A stretch of DNA of 64,000 bases, from the NCBI GenBank assembly GCA_947456305.1, contig CANGPN010000001.1:208218-272217 (forward strand), written 5' to 3'. Below the pieces are notes generated by a model, which had not been told where the DNA came from, made no database searches, and saw nothing but the letters and a program-made list of their open reading frames with translations. Shown piece after piece: positions 1-8,679 of this stretch; within the stretch, counting starts at the first letter, position 1; each line of letters opens with the position of its first letter. Made by a program: the position numbers and the translations under genes. The DNA comes from Comamonadaceae bacterium. GTDB taxonomy: Bacteria > Pseudomonadota > Gammaproteobacteria > Burkholderiales > Burkholderiaceae_C.

Positions 1-369
1 GACAGGCACGCGGTATACCCTGATTTAAAACAGAATTTTTTCAGTCTGGTGGCCGAGAACGCTTGGAACCACGGCGTGGTGCTGGGCTCTCAGATTGACA
101 AATCCAGTTTTGCGGATTTGTGGCAAGCCACCGGCACTGCGTATGTCAATGGTGAATCCATAGGCAGCGGCCACAGCCGCGATGTCATGGGGCATCCGCT
201 GCAAGCCATGGCTTGGATCGCCAACCATTTTCAGCAACGCGGTCGCCGTTTCAAAGCCGGGCAATGGGTGACCACCGGCAGTTGGCTGGCATCGTTTTTC
301 CCCGTGAGCGGTCAGAATCTGCGGTTTGATATCGCCGGTTGCGCCGAGGTCTTGGTTCACATCCGTTAA
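1..369 (+). CDS. 2-keto-4-pentenoate hydratase-like protein, C-terminal part (5' end outside window)
   Basis: This is the last 122 codons of a gene that enters from the left edge, open from base 1 without a start. The tail MGHPLQAMAWIANH, followed by RRFKAGQWVTTGS, is the conserved end of the MhpD/2-oxopent-4-dienoate hydratase and 4-oxalocrotonate decarboxylase group of the fumarylacetoacetate-hydrolase fold, where the late Gly-Thr-Gly-Ser turn closes the active site. Members hydrate 2-hydroxypenta-2,4-dienoate-type products of aromatic meta-cleavage; which reaction this one performs cannot be read from the fragment. It ends 20 bp before a 3-hydroxyisobutyrate dehydrogenase-family gene on the same strand, with an SDR after that, so the three may form one catabolic operon. 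Family assignment is fairly safe; substrate is not. Confidence 0.75.
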   Translation, partial: DRHAVYPDLKQNFFSLVAENAWNHGVVLGSQIDKSSFADLWQATGTAYVNGESIGSGHSRDVMGHPLQAMAWIANHFQQRGRRFKAGQWVTTGSWLASFFPVSGQNLRFDIAGCAEVLVHIR

Positions 370-389
370 TTTTTCAGAGGAGAAGATTC

Positions 390-1295
390 ATGAGCAAACA
401 AGTGATTGGCTTTATCGGTGTGGGTTTGATGGGTACCGGCATGGCCAAAAATATTGTCACCAAAGGCTACCCTCTGGTTGTCATGGGCCACAAAAACCGC
501 GAACCCATAGAGCGCTTGAAAGCCTTAGGTGCCACTGAAGCCAAGAGCGCACGCGAATTAGCGGCGCAATGTGACATCGTGCATTTGTGCGTCACCGGTT
601 CGCCGCAGGTTGAAGCCTTGATGAACGGCCCGGACGGATTGATCGCCGGTGGCAAAAAAGGCTTGATCATCATTGATTGCTCGACCTCCAACCCGGTGTC
701 GACCAAGCAAATGGCTGCGCTGGCCGAGGGCCACGGCATGCATTTCATTGACGCGCCGCTGGGCCGCACACCGGCTGAAGCCGAAGCCGGCACCTTGGAC
801 GCCATGGTCGGCGCTTCGCCTGAATTGTTTAATACGGTCAAACCGGTGATTGAATGCTGGGCCGGCAATATCGTGCACCTGGGTCCTGTGGGTCTGGGCC
901 ACACCATGAAACTGATAAACAACTTTGTCGCCATGGGCTACGCAGCATTGTTCTCAGAAGCGCTGGCGATTGCGCGCAAAGCCGGTTTGAGCCAGGACCA
1001 GTTTCATTCGGTCATAGGCTCGGGTCGCATGCGCAGCCCGTTCTACGACACCTTCATGAAATGGACCATGAACGGCGACGAAAACGCGCACAAATTCACC
1101 ATCACCAATGCGCACAAGGACATGCGTTACCTCAGCAGTCTGGCGACAGACATAGGCGCTTTGCACCCGATTCAATCGATGGTGAAAAACTCGTTTGCCG
1201 CCATGGAGGCGCAAGGCTATGCGCAGAAATACGTGCCCATGCTGGCCGACTTTGTCGCCACGCAAAACGGTTTGCCGCCGTCGCACAAGTTTTAA
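390..1295 (+). CDS. NAD(P)-dependent oxidoreductase, 3-hydroxyisobutyrate dehydrogenase family
   Basis: A 301-residue beta-hydroxyacid dehydrogenase. The N-terminus carries the Rossmann motif GFIGVGLMGTGMA (residues 7-19), and the conserved helix GHTMKLINNF holds the family's catalytic lysine. The usual substrate-loop motif DAPVSGG is replaced by DAPLGRTPAEAEAG, so it belongs to a subgroup distinct from classical 3-hydroxyisobutyrate and tartronate-semialdehyde reductases. The start at 390 is chosen because GAGGAG lies about 8 bp upstream; the frame runs back to 339 but without family similarity. It sits between a hydratase-like gene and an SDR on the same strand. Oxidation of a short 2- or 3-hydroxyacid with NAD(P) in the cytoplasm is expected; the substrate is unknown. 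Confidence 0.85.
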   Translation: MSKQVIGFIGVGLMGTGMAKNIVTKGYPLVVMGHKNREPIERLKALGATEAKSARELAAQCDIVHLCVTGSPQVEALMNGPDGLIAGGKKGLIIIDCSTSNPVSTKQMAALAEGHGMHFIDAPLGRTPAEAEAGTLDAMVGASPELFNTVKPVIECWAGNIVHLGPVGLGHTMKLINNFVAMGYAALFSEALAIARKAGLSQDQFHSVIGSGRMRSPFYDTFMKWTMNGDENAHKFTITNAHKDMRYLSSLATDIGALHPIQSMVKNSFAAMEAQGYAQKYVPMLADFVATQNGLPPSHKF

Positions 1296-1301
1296 TGGCG
1301 C

Positions 1302-2075
1302 ATGCTTATGAATGCATTGTTTGATTTGAGCGGCAAAGTCGCCATCGTCACCGGCGGCAATGGCGGCATCGGTCTGGGCATGGCCACAGGGCTGTCCGCC
1401 GCCGGGGCCACGGTGGTGGTGGCCGGTCGCAACAGTGAAAAAAACGCCAGTGCGGTGGCGCAGTTGCTGGCAGCCGGTGGAAAAGCCATCGCCATTGAAG
1501 TTGATGTGCAACTTGAGGCCTCGTGCCACCGCATGGTGGAACAAACCGTGGCGGCGCTGGGGCGGGTAGACATCCTGGTGAACAACGCAGGCATGAACAT
1601 ACGCAAGCAACCCCAGGCTTATGCCTTGGCCGAGTGGAACCAAGTGTTGCAAACCAATTTGACCAGCGCCTTCAGTTGTTCGCAGGCGGTCTATTCCGAG
1701 TTCAAAAATCAAGGCGCTGGGAAAATCATCAACATCGGGTCCATGATGTCGATTTTCGGGGCCTCATTTGCCACGCCTTACGCTGCATCCAAAGGCGGCT
1801 TGGTTCAAATGACCAAAGCCATGGCCTGCGCTTGGGCGGCGGACAACATACAAGTCAATGCGGTGCTACCAGGTTGGATAGACACGGCCTTGACCCGGCA
1901 GGCGCGCACCGATGTGAGTGGCTTGCACGAACGTGTGCTTGACAGAACCCCGGCCAAGCGCTGGGGTGAACCCGGGGACTTCGGCGGTATTGCGGTGTTT
2001 CTGGCCAGTGCGGCATCGGATTTTTTGACTGGTACCGCCATACCGGTGGACGGCGGTTACTCGGTGCAAGGCTGA
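1302..2075 (+). CDS. SDR family oxidoreductase (3-oxoacyl-ACP reductase/gluconate dehydrogenase type)
   Basis: A 257-residue classical short-chain dehydrogenase. The cofactor motif TGGNGGIG is near residue 18, the NNAG motif near residue 97, the catalytic Ser in INIGSMMS, and the YxxxK pair in PYAASKGG; the C-terminus ends TGTAIPVDGGYSVQG, typical of FabG-like and 5-keto-gluconate reductase-like SDRs. The start may be the ATG at 1302 or the one at 1308; neither has a strong ribosome site. It begins 6 bp after the preceding dehydrogenase and is probably co-transcribed with it. It should interconvert a hydroxyl and a keto group with NAD(P)H in the cytoplasm; the neighbourhood suggests a sugar acid or hydroxy acid, which is inference only. 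Confidence 0.85.
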   Translation: MLMNALFDLSGKVAIVTGGNGGIGLGMATGLSAAGATVVVAGRNSEKNASAVAQLLAAGGKAIAIEVDVQLEASCHRMVEQTVAALGRVDILVNNAGMNIRKQPQAYALAEWNQVLQTNLTSAFSCSQAVYSEFKNQGAGKIINIGSMMSIFGASFATPYAASKGGLVQMTKAMACAWAADNIQVNAVLPGWIDTALTRQARTDVSGLHERVLDRTPAKRWGEPGDFGGIAVFLASAASDFLTGTAIPVDGGYSVQG

Positions 2076-2150
2076 CATTCGATGGCCAGCGGTCAAACCC
2101 GGACCGCCGCTGCCGGTTGCTAACATCAGCTTTGACTTTCGAATTGCCCC

Positions 2151-3254
2151 ATGTTGTTTAATGTTAATCACAATGTCTTTTTGACAAGCCGTTCACTGGC
2201 TGCCGGTTTGCTCTCGCTTTGCTTGGGTTTATGGCCGATAGTTGTGCCGGGTCAGACCAAAAACCCGGTGCCGGAGGAGAAAGCGTCACCGCTATGCAAA
2301 GCGGAAGATTTCCGCACCATGGCCTACTCCATCAATGATGTGCAGGTACGCGAAAAACGCGCACTGGAGTGGTTGTCCAGGTACGGCAAAGAATGTGCTT
2401 TCAAAGAAATCGAGCTTATTCGCGCCAATCTGGCGGTATGGCTGGGAACAGCTGACACAGACAAAGTGCACCAGACCGCCAAGGAATTGTATTTGGCGAA
2501 AAAACCAGCGGCTTCCACCTTGGAGGTCAGTAAAAACACCAGCACCGCACCGGTGATTGCACCGTCCGGCAGCATAGACACCACGGCCACCAAAAAGGTC
2601 AAGAAACTCGCCAACAAAGTGGATGAAAAAACAGCCGTCAGCAAAGAATATGCTTTGCGCGAGAGTGAAATTGCACAATGCCTGCCGAATGAAATCGCCA
2701 ACTGGAACGATGGCGCCAAAGACACCAAAATGCTCAGCCCCAGCATGGTGTACGTGTACGAACACCAGGGCGCACCGGCCGGTGTGAGTGAGGATGCGGT
2801 GTTCTCCGTTTTGCAACAGGCGGCGTCTGCCTGGGACCAGTGCGGCGGCCAGAACACGGTCATGCTGAAGCGGGATTTTTTTGACAACAAGAGTATTTTC
2901 AAAATAGCGGTGCAATGGAATGACGATGACAAGCTAGGCACCATTGGCTTGGCCAATATCACCAAAAAAACGCTGACACTCAGCCCTGAGGCCTTTCTCA
3001 ATCTGAAGAAAGCCAATGCCAGCCGTCATCTGATGGAAACCCTGCAAATGGTGGTGTCGCACGAAGTCGGTCACTTCCAGGGCTTGACCGCACATTCACG
3101 CCGCTGTGTCGACGTGCTGTCTTACTACGCCAATGACGCAGGCGAAAAATGCTTTATCCGCGACAACGGCGTCATGCCTAAAAACTTTGAATACCGGTCT
3201 TTGCTGCCCACAGCTTGCGATATTCAGCGTTGCCGCATGGCCAACAACAACTAA
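2151..3254 (+). CDS. secreted protein with metzincin-like HExxH zinc motif, unknown function
   Basis: A 367-residue protein starting with a likely signal segment (hydrophobic residues about 14-34, then Gln-Thr-Lys). The middle (about 90-170) is rich in Lys, Ala and Thr and looks like a linker. The C-terminal half contains HEVGHFQGLTAH with H304, E305 and H308 as predicted zinc ligands and catalytic Glu; Gly311 matches metzincins, but the third His is at 315, one residue later than HExxHxxGxxH. Several cysteines nearby (for example in the RRCVDV and EKCFIRD segments) suggest extracytoplasmic disulfides. It stands alone on the plus strand between the SDR and an FKBP. A secreted or periplasmic peptidase is plausible, but I recognise no named family. 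Confidence 0.6.
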   Translation: MLFNVNHNVFLTSRSLAAGLLSLCLGLWPIVVPGQTKNPVPEEKASPLCKAEDFRTMAYSINDVQVREKRALEWLSRYGKECAFKEIELIRANLAVWLGTADTDKVHQTAKELYLAKKPAASTLEVSKNTSTAPVIAPSGSIDTTATKKVKKLANKVDEKTAVSKEYALRESEIAQCLPNEIANWNDGAKDTKMLSPSMVYVYEHQGAPAGVSEDAVFSVLQQAASAWDQCGGQNTVMLKRDFFDNKSIFKIAVQWNDDDKLGTIGLANITKKTLTLSPEAFLNLKKANASRHLMETLQMVVSHEVGHFQGLTAHSRRCVDVLSYYANDAGEKCFIRDNGVMPKNFEYRSLLPTACDIQRCRMANNN

Positions 3255-3343
3255 ACACCGGGTTCGCGCAATACCTTGTTGCAGGACGTCAGCCTGCGGA
3301 ATCAAAGCCGATAATGCGTGTTTTCAACCCACTTCATTTCCTC

Positions 3344-3751
3344 ATGAAAACAACCACGCTTTTGTGTGCCGGCTTGCTGGCCTTGTCTGTCGGTGTCGCC
3401 AATGCCGAGAATAAAACCGAAACCTTGCCCAGCGGCGTGAAAATCGAGCACCTCAAAGAAGGCAGCGGCGCCAGTCCTACCGCCGCAGACACGGTGGTGG
3501 CGCATTACCGTGGTACTTTGCCGGACGGCAAGGAATTTGACAGCAGCTATAAGCGTGGCGAACCGATTGCTTTTCCTTTGTCGCGCGTGGTTCCTTGCTG
3601 GACCGAGGGCATGCAAAAAATCAAAGTCGGCGGCAAAGCCCGACTGACTTGCCCTCCCGCCACAGCTTACGGCGATGAAGGCATACGCGGCGTGATTCCA
3701 CCTAAGGCAGTGTTGCAGTTTGAAGTCGAACTGGTCAGTATCAAAAAATAA
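3344..3751 (+). CDS. FKBP-type peptidyl-prolyl cis-trans isomerase, periplasmic
   Basis: A 135-residue protein with a clear signal peptide (MKTTTLLCAGLLALSVGVANA, cleaved before Glu) followed by a single FKBP domain. Family landmarks are visible: VVAHYRGTLPDGKEFDSSY, then PLSRVVPCWTEGMQKIKVGG, then CPPATAYGD and the closing PPKAVLQFEVELVSI. It should catalyse prolyl isomerisation during folding of exported proteins. The reading frame extends upstream to 3215, but the signal peptide fixes the start at 3344. The usual trailing dimerisation domain of FkpA-type proteins is absent, so this is the short FKBP class. The next gene is convergent, so the gene appears monocistronic. Confidence 0.92.
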   Translation: MKTTTLLCAGLLALSVGVANAENKTETLPSGVKIEHLKEGSGASPTAADTVVAHYRGTLPDGKEFDSSYKRGEPIAFPLSRVVPCWTEGMQKIKVGGKARLTCPPATAYGDEGIRGVIPPKAVLQFEVELVSIKK

Positions 3752-3760
3752 TTGACGTGT

Positions 3761-5317
3761 TCAGTCCATGCTGCGTCTCAGCCTTGCACTGACTTGATCG
3801 ACCAGCATGGACAACAGCAGCATGGCCATGATGAGTGTGCAGGCATGCTTATAGTCCATCAGCGACAAGGCCACATAAAGCATTTGTCCTAAACCGCCTG
3901 CGCCTACAAAGCCCAGTATGGCGGCCATGCGTATATTCATTTCCCAGCGGTACAGCGTATAGGCCAGCAACTGCGGAGCAATTTGCGGCAAGGTGGCGTA
4001 GACAAACGTCAAGCCACTGGCAACCCCGGCGTCTTGCAAAGCCAGAGCAGGTGCGCGTGGCGCGTTGTCTATGGCCTGCGCAAACAATCGCCCTAGCACG
4101 CCTGTGGTGTGCAAAGCCAGCGCCAATGCACCGGCGAAAGGGCCCAGGCCGACCGCCAACACCGTCAAAGTAGCCCAGACCAACTCCGGCACGCTACGGC
4201 ACAGATTGAACACCGCATTCACCATCACGCGCGGTTTGCCAAGGGCTAGCAGCAAGCCCGCTACGGCTGCCAGCGCGGTGCCCAGTATTGACACCGCAAG
4301 TGTTTGCCAGACGCCTTCAGCGGTTTTAAGCAGCACCTTGGCTGAAACATCCACAGGAAAAAAACCGGTCACAAAATGGACCATGGATAGCCCGGCTTGC
4401 ACAGTCAGCAGCTCTGAAAAGTCGATGGACAGCAAGGCAAAACTGCTGATGACCGAGATCAGGCCTGTAAGGCCGAACAACTGACTGCGCCAGCCAAACG
4501 GCGATGGTTGTCGTGGTGCTGGTGCATCCAGTGATTGGCGCAGCCAGACTGATAAGCCGTCTGCCAGCAACACCAGTGACAAAAACACAATCAGCACCGA
4601 ACAGGCTTCGCCGCCATTGAGCATCTTCATGGCCTGGTCCATCAACTGACCCAAGCCCCCGGCGCCGACAAAGCCCATCACCACCGAAGCGCGCAAAGCG
4701 CATTCCCAACGGTATACGGTGTACGAGGTGAGCTCTTTGGCCGCCAACGGCAATACACCGTACAGCATGGCCACCGGACGACTGGCACCTGCATCCAGCA
4801 AGGCACGGGCAGGTGCGGTATCCACTGATTCCAGAATTTCCGCATACACCTTGGCCAACATGCCGCCATAAGTCAGTCCCAGTGCCAGCACACCAGCCAC
4901 CGGCCCCAGACCCATGACGCGCACAAACAGTAACGCCCACACCAATTCGGGAACACCACGCAATACAGTCAGCCAGGCGCGCGACACCGGTTGCAAGCCA
5001 GGGTGCGCTCGGCAAACACGGCTGACACTGTAGGCCAGCGGTACCGCTATCAGCAAGGCAAGCCCCATACCTGCAGTGGCAATCGCCAACGTTTCGAGTG
5101 TGGCTTTAAAGAGTTCAGTTAAAAAATCTGCGTTCGTTTGCGGCGGTAAAAATGCAGCCAGAAATTGGCCTGTGACTTTCAAATTGCCGGAATCAAACAG
5201 CGCGCCGGGGTTGAACTCAGCCGCTTTGAGCACCGGCCAGGCCAGCAGCACGAGCAACAGCGATAGCGACAAGCGACGGGCGGCAAGCGGGTCGCGGCGG
5301 GATTCAAGCGTTGCCAT
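3761..5317 (-). CDS. phnE: phosphonate-type ABC transporter permease, two fused PhnE domains
   Basis: A 518-residue membrane protein made of two consecutive PhnE-like permease domains. Each half has its own EAA-type loop and ends with nearly the same motif: YRWECALRASVVMGFVGAGGLGQLM in the first and YRWEMNIRMAAILGFVGAGGLGQML in the second (shown here only as landmarks). A usual PhnE is about 260-290 residues, so this gene encodes both channel halves of the transporter in one chain. The start is either the ATG at 5317 or a TTG at 5326 that overlaps the phnC stop codon; either way it is translationally coupled to phnC. It is the last gene of phnD-phnC-phnE. Substrate could be phosphonate, phosphite or a related oxyanion. 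Confidence 0.88.
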   Translation of the reverse strand: MATLESRRDPLAARRLSLSLLLVLLAWPVLKAAEFNPGALFDSGNLKVTGQFLAAFLPPQTNADFLTELFKATLETLAIATAGMGLALLIAVPLAYSVSRVCRAHPGLQPVSRAWLTVLRGVPELVWALLFVRVMGLGPVAGVLALGLTYGGMLAKVYAEILESVDTAPARALLDAGASRPVAMLYGVLPLAAKELTSYTVYRWECALRASVVMGFVGAGGLGQLMDQAMKMLNGGEACSVLIVFLSLVLLADGLSVWLRQSLDAPAPRQPSPFGWRSQLFGLTGLISVISSFALLSIDFSELLTVQAGLSMVHFVTGFFPVDVSAKVLLKTAEGVWQTLAVSILGTALAAVAGLLLALGKPRVMVNAVFNLCRSVPELVWATLTVLAVGLGPFAGALALALHTTGVLGRLFAQAIDNAPRAPALALQDAGVASGLTFVYATLPQIAPQLLAYTLYRWEMNIRMAAILGFVGAGGLGQMLYVALSLMDYKHACTLIMAMLLLSMLVDQVSARLRRSMD

Positions 5318-5322
5318 GTGAT

Positions 5323-6132
5323 TCAAGCCGGGTATTGAAACGTCATTTCGCTTGTAGGGAATGTCTTCATTTTGGATGCATAAGGCATACTGGCTTCATT
5401 GGCAAACAATTCATCCAACATGCTTTGAGTCACTGCGCTTGCGGGCAGGTCAAACGCCAGCTGACCATCACGCAAACCGACGATGCGGGGGAAACAGCTC
5501 AGCGCCAAATCAACCGCATGCAAGCTGGTGATCAATGTGGCTCCACGCGCGCTGGCATCTTGTTTCAGTACCTGCAACATAGCCAGCGCCAGGCCGGGGT
5601 CCAGCGCCGAGACCGGTTCATCGGCCAGCAGCACATCGGCTTGCTGGTAAAGCACGCGCGCCATTCCCGCGCGTTGCAATTGCCCGCCCGAGAGTTGATC
5701 GCAGCGGTCAAATAATCTGTCAGCTATTTGCACTTGCGATAGCACACGCCTTGCCCCTGCAATGTCCCGGGGATACAGCAAAGAAGCCAGCGATTTCCAG
5801 GCCGGCCATACGCCTGATCGCCCCGCCAGTACGGCCGTCACCAGGCGTTGGCGTCCGGGCAGTGGCGGGCTCTGGTAAATCGAACCTATGCGTGTTCTAA
5901 GCAAGCGCAATGACGCCGTGTCTTGCTGATCTATGCGCTGATTGAGCACCGTTACTTGGCCGTGAGTAGGCGCCAAGCGAGCCCCGATCAAAGACAACAG
6001 CGTGGTTTTGCCAGCGCCTGATGGGCCAATCAATGCCAGGTGTTCGCCGTCTTTCACTTGCAGGTTGATGCCTTTGAGAGCCACCCGACCGTTGGGTTGC
6101 ACAAAATCGACTTGCTCTAAATAAATACTCAT
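5323..6132 (-). CDS. phnC: phosphonate-type ABC transporter ATP-binding protein
   Basis: A 269-residue ABC ATPase. Walker A is GPSGAGKTT near residue 37, the signature is [15 protein letters not shown], and Walker B is [13 protein letters not shown] followed by the switch His in [10 protein letters not shown]. Overall length and the PhnC-like [11 protein letters not shown]-loop match the phosphonate importer ATPases. Its stop overlaps or abuts the phnE start, and phnD lies 57 bp upstream, so the three form an operon read leftward. It powers uptake of the ligand bound by the periplasmic protein encoded upstream. The residues after about 250 ([11 protein letters not shown] onward) look like a non-conserved tail. 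Confidence 0.88.
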   Translation of the reverse strand: MSIYLEQVDFVQPNGRVALKGINLQVKDGEHLALIGPSGAGKTTLLSLIGARLAPTHGQVTVLNQRIDQQDTASLRLLRTRIGSIYQSPPLPGRQRLVTAVLAGRSGVWPAWKSLASLLYPRDIAGARRVLSQVQIADRLFDRCDQLSGGQLQRAGMARVLYQQADVLLADEPVSALDPGLALAMLQVLKQDASARGATLITSLHAVDLALSCFPRIVGLRDGQLAFDLPASAVTQSMLDELFANEASMPYASKMKTFPTSEMTFQYPA

Positions 6133-6189
6133 GGGCGGTTCATGGCAGGCTTGAGGCGCTGGCAGGTATCAAGAAAGCCTTGCTCATGA

Positions 6190-7065
6190 CTATTTCAATA
6201 AGCCCGCGGATACCGCCGCTTTTTCGATGCCGTCGTAGTTTTCCTTGCGCGTAGGTATGAAACGAGTGGCGCGTTGCAAGTTCAGAATCTCTTTGTGTTC
6301 AGGGTTACCGGCGTCGAGTTTCAAAAACGCATCGCTCAATGTTTTGACCAGCTTGGGGTCCAGGTCGCCGCGCACCGTCCAGTTGTAATCAAAGAAAGGC
6401 GGCGTGGTGGCAAACACGCGCACTTTGTCGGTATCGACTTTTTTCTGTTCGACCAGTTTGTCCCAGACGGACGCGTTCAGCACCCCGGCGTCGGCTTTGC
6501 CTGCCGACACAAAGGCAGCGGTCGCATCGTGGGCACCGGAAAACGCGATGTTCTTGAAATCTTTCTCCAGATTCAATCCCGCTTGTTGCATGAAAAAACG
6601 CGGCATCAAACTGCCTGAGGTGGAAGAGGGCGCGCCGAATGCGAAAGTCTTTCCTTTGAGATCGCTCAGGCTTTTGATGGACGGGTCGGCGGTGATGAAT
6701 TTGGAGGTGAATCTGGCGTCTTCTTCGCGTTGCACGATCGGTATGGCGCTGCCGTTGGTGCGTATGCGCGCCTGTACAAAGGTAAAGCCGCCCAACCAAG
6801 CCAGATCAATCTTGCCTGCTGCCAGCGCTTCGACTACCGCTGCGTAATCGGTCACGGGCGTGAACACCACTTTCAAACCGGTTTGAGCAGACAGGTAGTT
6901 GCCAAGCGGCGCGAACTTGCGCTGTAACTCGGTGGGAGCCTCATCGGGAATGGCTGAGACGCGCAGCACGCCTTCACTGGCGTGCGCTATGTGGGAAAGC
7001 AAGAGGGAAACGGGCAGGCACAAAGCCGAACCCAAGGCCAGACGGCGGCTATGGAAGTGATTCAT
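6190..7065 (-). CDS. phnD: phosphate/phosphite/phosphonate-type (possibly selenate) ABC transporter substrate-binding protein
   Basis: A 291-residue periplasmic binding protein with a signal peptide (RRLALGSALCLPVSLLLSHIAHA, then SEG). The mature start LRVSAIPDEAPTELQRKF and the segments DLAWLGGFTFVQAR, TFAFGAPSSTSGSLMPR, FSGAHDATAAFVSAG and YNWTVRGDLDP are PhnD-family landmarks. From memory, this variant resembles the group named putative selenate transporters more than E. coli PhnD, so the oxyanion is uncertain. The start at 7065 places the signal peptide correctly; the frame reaches 7107 without sense. It is first in the operon with phnC and phnE, behind a leader that contains two inverted repeats. 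Confidence 0.85.
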   Translation of the reverse strand: MNHFHSRRLALGSALCLPVSLLLSHIAHASEGVLRVSAIPDEAPTELQRKFAPLGNYLSAQTGLKVVFTPVTDYAAVVEALAAGKIDLAWLGGFTFVQARIRTNGSAIPIVQREEDARFTSKFITADPSIKSLSDLKGKTFAFGAPSSTSGSLMPRFFMQQAGLNLEKDFKNIAFSGAHDATAAFVSAGKADAGVLNASVWDKLVEQKKVDTDKVRVFATTPPFFDYNWTVRGDLDPKLVKTLSDAFLKLDAGNPEHKEILNLQRATRFIPTRKENYDGIEKAAVSAGLLK

Positions 7066-7091
7066 GGTGATGTCCGATTTGAAACAGCCAC

Positions 7092-7132
7092 CTGCGTGCG
7101 GAATCACGCAGATTTAATGAGCGCTGCAGCGC
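7092..7132. promoter_or_regulatory. two inverted repeats in the phnD leader
   Basis: Upstream of phnD are a 7-bp perfect inverted repeat (CTGCGTG at 7092-7098 and CACGCAG at 7105-7111, 6-base loop) and a 12-base perfect palindrome GCGCTGCAGCGC at 7121-7132. They lie 27-67 bases before the phnD ATG, where an operator or leader hairpin would be expected. The arms are visible directly; a regulatory role is inferred and no regulator gene is adjacent. Confidence 0.3.
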
Positions 7133-7298
7133 GGAAAAACAAGGTTCGGTACACAGGACCGAGAGGTCATTTTAGCGACAGCTTGTTTTTAATCGGTACT
7201 TACCCTTGAGCCAGGTGTTTGCAGCGGTTCAGACGGAGGTTCGCTCGAATGTCTGTGCTAAGGTCATTGGTTGACGAAACCACAGCAAGGTGCTGAGC

Positions 7299-8669
7299 AT
7301 GAACACTTCTACTTCCAACCTTTCAGACAGCCCGGAATTCATCAAAGCCACCTACGACAAAGTCGCCGGTCATTTGATTCCGTTTTTGTTTGTTTGTTAC
7401 ATCGTGGCCTTTCTTGACCGTGTCAACGTGGGTTTTGCCAAGTTGCAAATGGCCAATGACTTGCATTTCACCGATGCGATCTACGGTTTCGGTGCAGGCA
7501 TTTTCTTCATAGGCTATTTCATATTTGAAGTGCCCAGCAACGTCATACTGGAAAAAGTCGGTGCCCGCATGTGGATCGCCCGGATCATGATCACCTGGGG
7601 CATTATTTCCTCGGCCTTCATGTTCACTGACAACATTTACTGGGGTTCGCTGGCCAGTATGTTCAATTGCTCCGACTCGGAGTTCACTTTTTATGTGTTG
7701 CGGTTTTTGCTCGGCGCCTGTGAAGCCGGTTTCTTTCCCGGCATTATTTTGTATTTGACCTACTGGTTTCCGGGCTCACGTCGGACCAAGGTGATTGCCT
7801 TGTTCATGACGGCAATTGCCATCTCCAATGTGATCGGCGCGCCGGTGTCGGGTGCCATCATGCAATACATGCAAGGCATGGGTGGCTTGCGCGGCTGGGA
7901 ATGGTTGTTTTTGCTTGAAGGTATTCCTTCTGTGGTCGTTGGCTTTCTGGTTTTTGTGTTTTTGCCTGACGGGCCCAAACACGCCGCTTGGTTGGACGAG
8001 CGCGAGAAAACCTTCATCGTTCACGAAGTGCAATTGGACGACGCAGGCAAGGAAGAGCTGGGCAAGGGCCACAGCCTGTGGGATGCCTTCTCTGACTACC
8101 GGGTCTGGGGTCTGGCGCTGGTGTATTTTTCCGGTGTTATTTGTTTTTACGCTATCAACTTCTGGATGCCGACCATCATTCAAGAGCTTGGTGTGGACAA
8201 AAAGGACTTCTTCAAAGTCGGCTTGCTGAGCATGATTCCCTGGGGTATTTCCGCGGTGTTCATGGTGTGGTGGGGCGCGCATTCCGACAAAACCGGCGAG
8301 CGCCGCTGGCACGTGGCAGGCTCACTGTTGATCACAATTGCCGGACTGGTCGGCCTATCGCTGGTAGGCCATTCACCTGTGCCTTCGCTGATCGCCTTGA
8401 CCTTGGTGGCTTCCGGCAGCCTGGCTTTTGTGTCTACCTTCTGGTCATTGCCGACCGCTTTTCTTTCAGGAACCGCCGCCGCAGCTGGTATTGCTTTTGT
8501 CAATTCGGTAGGCAACCTGGGCGGCCACTTCGGTCCCGACCTGATCGGCCGCATCCGAACTATGTCGGGTGGCGCAAGCGAGGCCGCTTTCTGGGCGCTG
8601 GCTGCGATTGCAGTCATCGGTGTGATAGTTACGCTAGCGCTGCCCAATACCCAGAAAAAACTGGCTTAA
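7299..8669 (+). CDS. MFS transporter, anion:cation symporter (ACS) type
   Basis: A 456-residue transporter with about 12 hydrophobic segments. The first helix region contains FLDRVNVGFAKLQM, the hallmark of the ACS subfamily that carries phthalate, tartrate, hexuronates and galactonate; after it come GIFFIGYFIFEVPSN and the cytoplasmic GSRRTK loop between helices. The start at 7299 is preferred over the GTG at 7290 because AAGGTG sits 7-12 bases upstream of the ATG. It is divergent from the phn operon and stands alone. The likely substrate is an organic monocarboxylate or sugar acid taken up with protons; no adjacent catabolic gene shares its strand, so the substrate stays open. Confidence 0.88.
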   Translation: MNTSTSNLSDSPEFIKATYDKVAGHLIPFLFVCYIVAFLDRVNVGFAKLQMANDLHFTDAIYGFGAGIFFIGYFIFEVPSNVILEKVGARMWIARIMITWGIISSAFMFTDNIYWGSLASMFNCSDSEFTFYVLRFLLGACEAGFFPGIILYLTYWFPGSRRTKVIALFMTAIAISNVIGAPVSGAIMQYMQGMGGLRGWEWLFLLEGIPSVVVGFLVFVFLPDGPKHAAWLDEREKTFIVHEVQLDDAGKEELGKGHSLWDAFSDYRVWGLALVYFSGVICFYAINFWMPTIIQELGVDKKDFFKVGLLSMIPWGISAVFMVWWGAHSDKTGERRWHVAGSLLITIAGLVGLSLVGHSPVPSLIALTLVASGSLAFVSTFWSLPTAFLSGTAAAAGIAFVNSVGNLGGHFGPDLIGRIRTMSGGASEAAFWALAAIAVIGVIVTLALPNTQKKLA

Positions 8670-8679
8670 AACCGTTGAT

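Noticed and set aside
4326..5015. Long open frame on the minus strand inside phnE
   Set aside because: It is a shadow in another frame with cysteine- and glycine-rich composition that does not fit any family.
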